DNA of 12,805 nt, from positions 1 through 12,805 of the forward strand of contig JAJYSW010000083.1 of assembly GCA_021793335.1 (NCBI GenBank). Reading direction: 5' to 3'. Positions 7,147 to 12,805 of the stretch are shown in pieces. The first letter of the stretch is position 1; every line of letters starts with the position of its first letter. The stretch comes from Actinomycetes bacterium. Lineage in GTDB: Bacteria; Actinomycetota; Actinomycetes; Mycobacteriales; Micromonosporaceae. The notes under the pieces were generated by a model, which did no database searches, was not told the DNA's origin, and was given only the letters and a program-made list of their open reading frames with translations. Position numbers and translations under genes: made by a program.

Positions 7147-8156
7147 CTCGTCCTCCCGACCGTGCTCATCGCCAGTTCGTTCAGCTCCGCGACCGCCTCT
7201 TCCCGCAGACCCGCGTCCACGAGCGCTGCCGAAGCCGAGGCGGTCAGCGTCGCCGCCGCGACCTCGCCGGCGCTCCTGCCCCCGCACGCCTCCACCAGCT
7301 CGGCGGCACGGCGCAGCTCGATCTCGTCGAGCGGGCCGGGCCGGGCGTACAGCCCCGCCAGCTCCGCGGCCTCGGGCCGGTCCGAAGCGAGCGCGGCCAC
7401 CACCGGCAGTGACTTCTTGCGGTTCCGCAAGTCCGAGTACACGGATTTGCCGGTGGCATCGGGGTCGCCCCAGATGCCGAGCAGGTCGTCGATGTGCTGG
7501 AACGCCAGCCCCAGCCGGAGCCCGAAGTCGCGCAGCGCCGCGATCTGCGAACTGGTGCCGCCCGCGTACAGCGCGCCGAGGGTGGTGGCGCAGCCCATGA
7601 GGGAGGCGGTCTTGGCCTCGGACATGGCAGTGCACTCGGCCAGGCCGATCCGGTCGCGCTCTTCGAAGCGGGTGTCGGCCAGCTGGCCCTCGATCAGGGA
7701 GCGGACGGTCGAGGCCAGTTGCCCGATCGCCTTCGCGGCCCGGTCGCCGCCGGTGCCCGCGAGCAGCTCGAACGCCAGGGCGTGCATGGCATCGCCGAGC
7801 AGGATCGCGTCGGTCGTCCCGAAGACCTTCCAGACGGTCGGGCGGTGCCGGCGCATGGTGTCGCGGTCGATGATGTCGTCGTGGACGAGCGAGAAGTTGT
7901 GGACCAGCTCCACGGCCACCGCCGCCGGGACGGCGGATCGCCACCCTCCCGAGACGGCCTTGGCGGCCAGGAGCGTCAGCAGCGGCCGTACGGCCTTGCC
8001 CGAACCGCCTGTGGCCGGACGGCCGGCCGCGTCGGTCCATCCGAAGTGATAGGCGGCGACGCGGGACGCTTCGGCGGGGAGCCGTTCGACGGCGGAGCGC
8101 AGCTCGGTGTCGATGGCTTCTCGCTCGTCGGCGTATCGGTCGGTCAGCATGGTCAT
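7143..8156 (-). CDS. all-trans polyprenyl diphosphate synthase, likely FPP synthase; encapsulin-associated
   Basis: 337 aa. Head-to-tail prenyltransferase condensing IPP with allylic diphosphates. The first Asp-rich motif is DDIID (93-97), followed by RRHRP. The second region reads DDLLGIWGD (223-231) with GKS at 236-238; the usual final Asp of DDxxD is Gly227, a variant common in actinobacterial synthases. A phenylalanine (Phe88) five residues before the first motif is the position that limits chain length, favouring a C15 product, which is what geosmin synthase needs. Polyprenyl transferases of this kind are known neighbours or cargo of family 2B encapsulins. No long disordered N-terminal tail is present (about 50 residues before GKAVRP). 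GGGAGG at 8161-8166 lies 4 nt before ATG 8156 and 10 nt before ATG 8150, so either may be used. It is coupled to ispH by a 4-nt overlap. Confidence 0.92.
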   Translation of the reverse strand: MTMLTDRYADEREAIDTELRSAVERLPAEASRVAAYHFGWTDAAGRPATGGSGKAVRPLLTLLAAKAVSGGWRSAVPAAVAVELVHNFSLVHDDIIDRDTMRRHRPTVWKVFGTTDAILLGDAMHALAFELLAGTGGDRAAKAIGQLASTVRSLIEGQLADTRFEERDRIGLAECTAMSEAKTASLMGCATTLGALYAGGTSSQIAALRDFGLRLGLAFQHIDDLLGIWGDPDATGKSVYSDLRNRKKSLPVVAALASDRPEAAELAGLYARPGPLDEIELRRAAELVEACGGRSAGEVAAATLTASASAALVDAGLREEAVAELNELAMSTVGRTR

Positions 8157-8196
8157 GGGGCCTCCCAGGTCAGCTGGTCGAGATCGGGTCGCGTGC

Positions 8197-8230
8197 CGGG
8201 CGCCCGAGGGGAGTACCCCGCGGGCGCCCG
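8197..8230. repeat. duplicated GC palindrome forming a strong hairpin in the prenyl synthase leader
   Basis: CGGGCGCCCG, itself a perfect 10-bp palindrome, occurs at 8197-8206 and again at 8221-8230. Because each copy is self-complementary, the pair also forms a 10-bp stem, with GGGG/CCCC (8208-8211 and 8216-8219) pairing inside. A third inverted repeat, GCCCGAGTCGGGC (8226-8238), overlaps the second copy, so alternative folds compete. The element is 40 nt upstream of the prenyl synthase start. It may be a tandem operator, an attenuator, or a terminator for the shell gene without a T tract. Confidence 0.5.
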
Positions 8231-8285
8231 AGTCGGGCTGTTTCCCCGAAAAAATGAAACGGCAGGTCCGAGATGGCTCGGTGGT

Positions 8286-8291
8286 ACCTTA
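8286..8291 (-). promoter_or_regulatory. candidate -10 element for the prenyl synthase/ispH operon
   Basis: Minus-strand TAAGGT fits TANNNT and sits in the AT-richest part of the 239-bp gap between the shell gene and the prenyl synthase. It would give a leader of about 120 nt containing the duplicated palindrome. No convincing -35 was found. Confidence 0.3.
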
Positions 8292-8395
8292 TCGGATGCC
8301 CTGGCCGGGCCGTTTCCGAAATTTCCTCATTGAGATCTCCGGCAATGGCGCGACCTCCGGGCGGCACACCGTCCGCGAACGCCCGGCCCGCCGCG

Positions 8396-9817
8396 TCAAC
8401 GGCCGATCTCGACGTTCTCCAGGATGCCGAGCGCGTCCGGCACCAGCACCGCCGCCGAATAGTAGGCGCTGACCAGATACGACATGACGGCCTTCTCGTC
8501 GATGCCCATGAACCGGACCGACAGGCCCGGCTCGTACTCGTCGGGCAGGCCGGTCTGGTGCAGCCCGACCACGCCCTGTTCGTCCTCGCCGGTGCGCATG
8601 CACAGGATCGAGGTGGTGCGCGTCCGGGAGATCGGGATCTTATTGCACGGCAGGATCGGCACGCCCCGCCATGCCGGGATGTGGTGCCCGCCGAATTCGA
8701 CGGTGGCCGGGTAGATGCCCCGCTTGCTGCACTCCCGCCCGATGGCGGCGATCGCCTTCGGGTGCGCGATCAGGTACTCGGGTTTGCGGCGACGGCTGAG
8801 CAGCTCATCGAGGTCGTCCGGTGTCGGCGGCCCCGTGCGGGTCGGGATGCGCTGGCGCAGCGCGGCATTGTGCAGCAGCCCGAACTCGCGATTGTTCACC
8901 ATCTGGTCCTCCTGCTGCTCGCGGAGCGCCTCGACGGTGAGCCGGAGCTGCTGCTCCATCTGGTTCATCGGCTTGTTGTACAGATCGGCGACGCGGGTAT
9001 GCACCCGCAGCACGGTCTGCGCCACCGACAGCTCGTATTCGCGCGGCGAGAGCTCGTAGTCGACGAAGGTCCGCGGCAGGTCGGGTTCGCCGTCGTGCCC
9101 TGAGGCGATCTCGATGGCGGCCTCGCCGTGCCGGTTGGTCCTGCCCGACTGGGCTTCGCGGAAGCGTTCGAGGTGCTCGGACAGCGCCGGAATCCGCTCG
9201 ATGAGCTCGGCGATCGCCGAGCGCGGCAGTGTGAGCACCGTGGTCGGCACGGCGGCGACGGCGTCGTGCCCCCAGACGCCGTCGGTCTCGATGAACGCCT
9301 GCTCTCCGAGGTGATCGCCGCCGGTGAGGACGTCCAGCGCCGCCTCGTCGCCATAGGGCCCCGAGGCCCGCTCCTCGACGCGCCCGTGGGCGATGAGATG
9401 CACGCCGTCGATCGGTTCGCCGTCACGGGCGAGGTGCTCGCCGGGCTGGAGTTCCCGCTGCTCGAAGCGGGCGGCGAGTGCTTCGAGCGCCTCGTCCTCA
9501 TCGAAACCACGGAGCTGCGCGAGCTCCTTGAGCTCGGTCGGAATGACCCGGACCGAAGCCCCCTCGCCGGTGAACTCGACGCGCCCGTCACCCACTGTGT
9601 AGGTCAGTCGCCGGTTCACCCGGTAGGTGCCGCCGGAGGTCTGGACCCACGGCAGGATCCGCAGCAGCCACCGCGAAGTGATCTCCTGCATCTGCGGGGC
9701 CGATTTGGTGGTGGAGGCGAGGTTGCGGGCTGCGGCCCTGCTGAGGCTCGTCGGTTCCGAACCGCCGTTGCCGGCGGCGGACTGAGACGTCGTATTGGCC
9801 AGTGCCGAATCGGACAT
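8396..9817 (-). CDS. family 2B encapsulin nanocompartment shell protein with inserted cNMP-binding-like domain
   Basis: 473 aa. Family 2B encapsulins are HK97-fold proteins that self-assemble into capsid-like protein compartments, usually near terpene cyclase or polyprenyl transferase cargo genes. The N-terminal arm (1-45) is Ser/Ala/Thr-rich; HK97-fold sequence begins near 46 (ITSRWLLRILPWVQ). A cyclic-nucleotide-binding-like domain spans about 97-222 (GRVEERASG, GGDHLGEQAFIE). Shell sequence then resumes from about 245 (RTFVDYELSPREYELSVAQTVLRVHTR in part) to the end, including YLIAHPKAIAAIG (348-360), WRGVPILPCNKIPI and GLHQTGLPDEYEPG. In the phosphate-binding loop Glu172 is present, but the arginine normally contacting cyclic-nucleotide phosphate is not apparent. 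GAGGA lies 10 nt before ATG 9817. The gene sits between the geosmin synthase and prenyl synthase on the same strand, the expected shell-cargo context. Family call is confident; cargo choice is inferred. Confidence 0.93.
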   Translation of the reverse strand: MSDSALANTTSQSAAGNGGSEPTSLSRAAARNLASTTKSAPQMQEITSRWLLRILPWVQTSGGTYRVNRRLTYTVGDGRVEFTGEGASVRVIPTELKELAQLRGFDEDEALEALAARFEQRELQPGEHLARDGEPIDGVHLIAHGRVEERASGPYGDEAALDVLTGGDHLGEQAFIETDGVWGHDAVAAVPTTVLTLPRSAIAELIERIPALSEHLERFREAQSGRTNRHGEAAIEIASGHDGEPDLPRTFVDYELSPREYELSVAQTVLRVHTRVADLYNKPMNQMEQQLRLTVEALREQQEDQMVNNREFGLLHNAALRQRIPTRTGPPTPDDLDELLSRRRKPEYLIAHPKAIAAIGRECSKRGIYPATVEFGGHHIPAWRGVPILPCNKIPISRTRTTSILCMRTGEDEQGVVGLHQTGLPDEYEPGLSVRFMGIDEKAVMSYLVSAYYSAAVLVPDALGILENVEIGR

Positions 9818-9839
9818 GGTGCAGTATTCCTCACTCTAG

Positions 9840-9849
9840 AGCTTCTGAT
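9840..9849 (-). promoter_or_regulatory. 10-mer shared with the geosmin synthase leader, copy upstream of shell gene
   Basis: Minus-strand ATCAGAAGCT lies 22 nt before the shell ATG. The identical 10-mer occurs 19 nt before the geosmin synthase ATG. Here it forms the loop and one arm of a small hairpin (AGAGC / GCTCT) and abuts a CTCTAGAG palindrome (9834-9841). Possible shared operator or leader element. Confidence 0.4.
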
Positions 9850-9917
9850 GCTCTTCAGTTGTCATAAGTGGCTTGCATGCTCTTGCGGGCGTCAGCCGCC
9901 CGTGGTCTCCCCGTCTT

Positions 9918-9932
9918 GTGCCGTGCCGTGCC
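9918..9932. repeat. three tandem GTGCC repeats
   Basis: Three perfect copies of GTGCC lie in the 196-bp gap between the geosmin synthase stop and the shell start. A weak 6-bp hairpin (9886-9902) follows in the direction of transcription. Nothing else in this gap resembles a gene. Confidence 0.3.
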
Positions 9933-10013
9933 CGCCGGCTCCTCCTGCGACGATCCGGCGCGGCCCCGCGGCAGGCGGCCGGAACCCCGCCCCGCCGCCG
10001 TGCGACCGCCCGC

Positions 10014-12239
10014 TCACCCCCGCCGCTGGAACGGAAGCGACACCCGGGCGCTCCAGCCGACCGCCCCCGGGCCGAGATCCGGCAGCGGCCTGAGTTCCTC
10101 CTCGCGGTAGCGGCTGGTCTCGACGTGCCAGTTGAGGATCGCCGCCACCCAATTCCGTAGCTCCTCGACATAGCAGTCCAGAGCCTCGCGGGCCTCGGCA
10201 TCGAGGTCGCACTCCTCGGCCACGACCGGCAGCTCGGTCGAGGCGACCAACTCGAACTGTTCGAGTCGGACGCGGATCAGATCGCACACCACCGCGACGG
10301 CCTCGTCCTTCGTGCATTCGAGGAACTCCTCGACCACCACGACACTGTTGATCAGCTCGCCCTCGACTTCGATCTCCTTCTGATAGGAGAAGACGTCATT
10401 GATGAAACAGGCCGCGTCCACGGCGCTGTCCTCCACTTCACGGACCGGCCGGGACGCATAGACCTCATCGGGCACCAACCGCCCGGTGGTGAGCCTCGCC
10501 AGACTCATCGTCATGTCCGAGCCGAAGGTCGCCCGACGCATCTCGACGTAATCCACCGGATCCGGGACGCGCTGCTGCGCCGAGGTATGCAGCTCCCACA
10601 GCCAGCCTTCGAGCATCGTCCGCACGGCCTGCCTGAACTCCGCGCGCCCCGGCCCGTCCAGCCCGCTCGCCGTCCGCCGCCATAGATCGACCAGTCCCGT
10701 TTCGAGCGGGTTGGCCGGCACGAGGGCCGACTCGCGCCCGGTGCCGGAGCCCCCCGCGCCTTCGCCGCCGAGATCGAGCGGCATGCACTGCTCCAGCCTC
10801 CGGTTCTGCGCCACGGCCGCCGCCAGGTTCCTGGAACGCCCGAACATCACCGGATAGAAGTCGTCCCCGTACGTGCCCCACGCGAGCCAGTCGGAGGACA
10901 GGCCGATCTTCTCGGCCGGGCCGTGCGGGTCGATACCCGAGGCGCACAGTGGAAAATCGAAACCCGCCAGCTGCTCCTTCGTCCACAGGCCCGAACCCGG
11001 CTGCATCGGATCGGGCACGGTCATGCCCATCCTGGCCGTCCACTCGTTGCAGTGACGCCGTGCGTCGTCGGTGTGCGAGCCGAGCCGGAGCGCGAACGGC
11101 ACGTGGATCTTCGGCAGACGGGTCGGCCCCACTTTCCGGAACGGCGCCCTGGCATGCTGCCTCGGACCCGAGACGGCGATGCGCGCGGCGGACGTGCCCA
11201 AGCCGTTCGGTCCGCCCAGCACGCGTTCGGCGGCGTCGTTCATGTAGCGGCTGGAACGCATATGCCACTCGTGGCCGCCCGCCTGCCAATCCTGGAGACC
11301 CTTGGCGTACAAGACCACCGCGATCTGCTCCTGCGGCGCGACGCCTCGGTCGGCGCACAACAGCGGAATCTCGGTGAGCGCGGTGTTCTCGAACTGGTGG
11401 AGCCGCGAGGTCAAGATGTCGTTCACCAGATCGGCGGCGCGCTGCGTCGAACACTCCAGGAAGCGCTCGAAGACCAGCACCGCATTGGCGTTCTCACCTT
11501 CGTCGGTGACCTCCCTGCGATACGAGAACAGGTCGTTTCGCAGGTGAACGGCATCGGCGAAGGTATCGCGCAGCACCCGGAGCGGCCGTTCGGCGGCGAT
11601 CGCGTCCGGCACCTCGGCCTCGACCGCGTACTCGACCAGGCCCGCCGACCACGGCGCTCCGCCGACCTTGCGGCGCATCGTGATGTACTCGATCGGATTG
11701 GCCACCCTGTCGGCGGCGATGTTCCCCAGTTCCCACAGCGATTCCATGAGCAGACCCTGCGTGCTGACGGTGAAGCGCCGCCGCCACCCCATGGACATGG
11801 ACGGGGCGGTGCGCGACCACAGATCGGCCAGACCGCGCTCGACCGGGTTGGTCGGCTCCGGAACGGGGCCGACGTCGAGCGGCATGAACAGCCCGATGCG
11901 GTCGAGGTAGGCCTTCGCCCCGGCGGTGTCCCGCGTGCGTTTGAACGCCTCCAGGAAGTGGTCGTCGAAGAAGAACACCCACACGTACCAGTCGGTGATC
12001 AGTTCGAGCGCCTCCGCGCCGCAGTCGGGGTGCGTGTACGCGCACAGCAGCCCGTAGTCGTGGCGCTCCAGCTCGGCCTCGTCCCAGATGACCCCTCCGT
12101 CGGCGGCGGGGGAGTCGAGCATGCCCATCTCCTTCGCCCACATGCGTGCGTGCGTGCGGGCCCCCTCCAGATTCGGATTGAGCCGGGCGGGGTGCGGCAG
12201 ATAGAACACGGGAAGGTCGAACGGGTCGTCAGAAGACAT
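10014..12239 (-). CDS. geoA: bifunctional germacradienol/geosmin synthase
   Basis: 741 aa, two tandem class I terpene synthase domains, close to the roughly 725-aa length of known geosmin synthases. The N-terminal domain (about 1-340) converts farnesyl diphosphate to germacradienol; it has DDHFLE (92-97) and metal-binding NDLFSYRRE (235-243). A linker with GLGTSAARIA (347-356) leads to the C-terminal domain (about 376-741), which converts germacradienol to geosmin. That domain has DDFYP (459-463), a variant of the usual DDYYP, and NDVFSYQKE (614-622). Typical openings PFDLPVFYLPHPARLNP (6-22) and LPKIHVPFALRLGSHT (375-390) start each domain. ATG 12239 has GGAG 4-7 nt upstream. It is first in a same-strand series with the encapsulin shell, prenyl synthase and ispH, so it is a candidate shell cargo, although no long disordered N-terminal tail is present. 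Confidence 0.96.
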   Translation of the reverse strand: MSSDDPFDLPVFYLPHPARLNPNLEGARTHARMWAKEMGMLDSPAADGGVIWDEAELERHDYGLLCAYTHPDCGAEALELITDWYVWVFFFDDHFLEAFKRTRDTAGAKAYLDRIGLFMPLDVGPVPEPTNPVERGLADLWSRTAPSMSMGWRRRFTVSTQGLLMESLWELGNIAADRVANPIEYITMRRKVGGAPWSAGLVEYAVEAEVPDAIAAERPLRVLRDTFADAVHLRNDLFSYRREVTDEGENANAVLVFERFLECSTQRAADLVNDILTSRLHQFENTALTEIPLLCADRGVAPQEQIAVVLYAKGLQDWQAGGHEWHMRSSRYMNDAAERVLGGPNGLGTSAARIAVSGPRQHARAPFRKVGPTRLPKIHVPFALRLGSHTDDARRHCNEWTARMGMTVPDPMQPGSGLWTKEQLAGFDFPLCASGIDPHGPAEKIGLSSDWLAWGTYGDDFYPVMFGRSRNLAAAVAQNRRLEQCMPLDLGGEGAGGSGTGRESALVPANPLETGLVDLWRRTASGLDGPGRAEFRQAVRTMLEGWLWELHTSAQQRVPDPVDYVEMRRATFGSDMTMSLARLTTGRLVPDEVYASRPVREVEDSAVDAACFINDVFSYQKEIEVEGELINSVVVVEEFLECTKDEAVAVVCDLIRVRLEQFELVASTELPVVAEECDLDAEAREALDCYVEELRNWVAAILNWHVETSRYREEELRPLPDLGPGAVGWSARVSLPFQRRG

Positions 12240-12258
12240 AGTACTCCAAATGGGTGAA

Positions 12259-12268
12259 AGCTTCTGAT
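12259..12268 (-). promoter_or_regulatory. 10-mer shared with the shell leader, copy upstream of geosmin synthase
   Basis: Minus-strand ATCAGAAGCT lies 19 nt before the geosmin synthase ATG, just upstream of the GGAG ribosome site at 12244-12247. It is identical to the copy 22 nt before the shell start. It would lie in the 5' leader if the -10 at 12282-12287 is used. Confidence 0.4.
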
Positions 12269-12281
12269 TACGTCGAATAAC

Positions 12282-12287
12282 ACCCTA
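12282..12287 (-). promoter_or_regulatory. candidate -10 element for geosmin synthase
   Basis: Minus-strand TAGGGT fits TANNNT within an AT-richer stretch, giving a leader of about 35 nt that includes the shared 10-mer and the GGAG ribosome site. The -35 region 17 bp upstream (TGGCGA) is poor. Confidence 0.35.
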
Positions 12288-12335
12288 AGGCTCGGGACAC
12301 CCATTCGCCACCCCTGCGCCGCCGCCGTGCACAAA

Positions 12336-12366
12336 GCGTCTAGACGCCGTGTGTGCGAGTCGCACA
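12336..12366. promoter_or_regulatory. two adjacent palindromes upstream of geosmin synthase
   Basis: GCGTCTAGACGC (12336-12347) is a perfect 12-bp palindrome. Four bases on, TGTGCGAGTCGCACA (12352-12366) is a perfect 7-bp inverted repeat around one base. They lie about 50-80 bp upstream of the candidate -10 and are likely protein-binding sites. The second loosely resembles a TGTG-CACA Crp-type site, but its spacing is one base short. Confidence 0.45.
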
Positions 12367-12642
12367 GGGACTTCGCGGACGCCGTGCTTCCGCCGCTCCC
12401 GCACGTGGCCCCTTCGGCCGCGCTGCGGTACCGCGCGAGACCGCCGCCGAACGCCGAGGGCGGGGGCGACTCGCAGGACGTGTCTTCGGCGCCGCCGCCC
12501 GAGGTCGAAGACCCCACCGTCCAGACGGCCTCGACCGGGCCCCGCGATGCGGGCAATCCCCGCTCCTGCATGGAAACCGTCATCGAACGGTCAGCGCCGC
12601 AACCCGTCCACCGCCCGCAGCTCCACGAGCACGGCGAGATGC

Positions 12643-12805
12643 TCAGCCGAGCTCGGCCCTCACCCTCAGAACCTCGGCCTCCTCGACGTTCGCATCGGCC
12701 TCGCGGTACCCGATCGCCCACGCCAGAGCCGGCTCCTCAGTGGCCTCGCGCAGCGCCGCGAGCAGCCCATCTCGAACGTCCCCGACCCGCTCCGGCGCCA
12801 GGCCG
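12643..12805 (-). CDS. C-terminal end of an unidentified protein (start outside window)
   Basis: 53 codons before a TGA at 12643-12645, open to the window edge on the minus strand. Third positions are mostly G or C. The peptide is acidic and probably helical (segments include DGLLAALREATEEPALAW and READANVEEAEVLRVRAELG), without a family signature I recognise. Directly past the stop, a different frame reads EHLAVLVELRAVDGLRR before a TGA at 12591, with equally good codon use, so the stop may reflect a frameshift and the gene could originally have ended at 12591. The gene lies upstream of the geosmin synthase on the same strand; the 400-bp gap with its own promoter signals argues against co-transcription. 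Confidence 0.5.
   Translation of the reverse strand, partial: GLAPERVGDVRDGLLAALREATEEPALAWAIGYREADANVEEAEVLRVRAELG

Larger units (their letters stand above)
12240..12642. other. gap without a confident gene; geosmin synthase promoter region
   Basis: About 400 bp between the geosmin synthase start and the stop of the partial gene at the right edge. The proximal 130 bp hold the ribosome site, shared 10-mer, -10 candidate and two palindromes. The rest (about 12370-12640) is very GC-rich. A plus-strand reading from GTG 12328 stays open to the window edge with good third-position GC until about 12600, but its Pro/Arg-rich product matches nothing I know and it runs antisense to the better-supported gene beyond. 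Confidence 0.6.

Noticed and set aside
7147..8040. Upstream extension of the ispH frame to about 608 codons
   Set aside because: It lies entirely within the prenyl synthase in another frame and is Arg/Gly-rich; ATG 7146 gives standard IspH length and the ATGA overlap.
5953..8049. 698-codon plus-strand open frame across ispH and the prenyl synthase
   Set aside because: Low-complexity Arg/Ser/Pro-rich product, antisense to two genes with complete active-site motifs.
8249..8281. Six-base T run on the minus strand (8249-8254) after a 5-bp hairpin (8268-8281), as a terminator for the shell gene
   Set aside because: The hairpin is weak and 13 nt away from the T run, so it does not form a normal intrinsic terminator.
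10014..12239. 2-methylisoborneol synthase, the other common family 2B encapsulin cyclase
   Set aside because: That enzyme has a single cyclase domain; this gene has two domains with DDHFLE and DDFYP motifs typical of geosmin synthase, and no GPP C-methyltransferase gene is nearby.
10923..12257. 444-codon plus-strand open frame opposite geosmin synthase
   Set aside because: Shadow frame; the minus strand has both terpene synthase domains with all motifs.
12352..12366. Crp/cAMP receptor binding site
   Set aside because: TGTG and CACA halves are present, but the total length is 15 with an odd centre and the A/T of TGTGA-TCACA is replaced, so a Crp site cannot be claimed.
12328..12805. Plus-strand open reading from GTG 12328 to the window edge
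   Set aside because: Pro/Arg-rich product, codon bias collapses after about 12600, and it is antisense to the better-supported right-edge gene. Kept only as a note.

Overview
The window is GC-rich and its real genes strongly prefer G or C in the third codon position. It encodes an MprB/PepD-like signalling pair, actinobacterial-type ABC-2 transporter genes and a tandem-domain geosmin synthase. Together these point to an actinomycete, probably a soil-dwelling geosmin producer. I cannot assign a genus from the sequence alone.

Left part, 1-2188, plus strand: the C-terminal half of a sensor histidine kinase, then a membrane-anchored HtrA-type serine protease with a PDZ domain. The order resembles the mycobacterial mprB-pepD envelope-stress locus. 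A perfect 14-bp hairpin (2138-2174) closes this unit against a convergent gene for a two-helix membrane protein with an Mrr-type nuclease fold whose catalytic residues look degraded. Next on the plus strand is rsmI, the 16S rRNA 2'-O-methyltransferase, convergent with a two-gene ABC-2 exporter operon (ATPase then permease, ATGA overlap, minus strand).

Right part, 6179-12239, minus strand, is the notable region. In transcription order it holds a 741-aa two-domain geosmin synthase, a family 2B encapsulin shell protein with an internal cyclic-nucleotide-binding-like domain, an all-trans polyprenyl diphosphate synthase, and IspH, the last enzyme of the MEP pathway. The last two genes overlap by ATGA. 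A strong hairpin two bases after the ispH stop ends the block. The parts suggest a compartmentalised terpenoid module: IspH makes IPP and DMAPP, the synthase condenses them (probably to farnesyl diphosphate), and the geosmin synthase cyclises and fragments that to geosmin, with one or more enzymes perhaps packaged in the shell.

The non-coding DNA around this block is structured. An identical 10-mer lies about 20 nt upstream of both the geosmin synthase and shell start codons. A duplicated GC palindrome lies in the leader of the prenyl synthase/ispH pair. Two adjacent palindromes lie about 100 bp upstream of the geosmin synthase. The last 160 bp carry the C-terminal end of an unidentified minus-strand gene. 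I saw no RNA genes, insertion sequences or CRISPR arrays.
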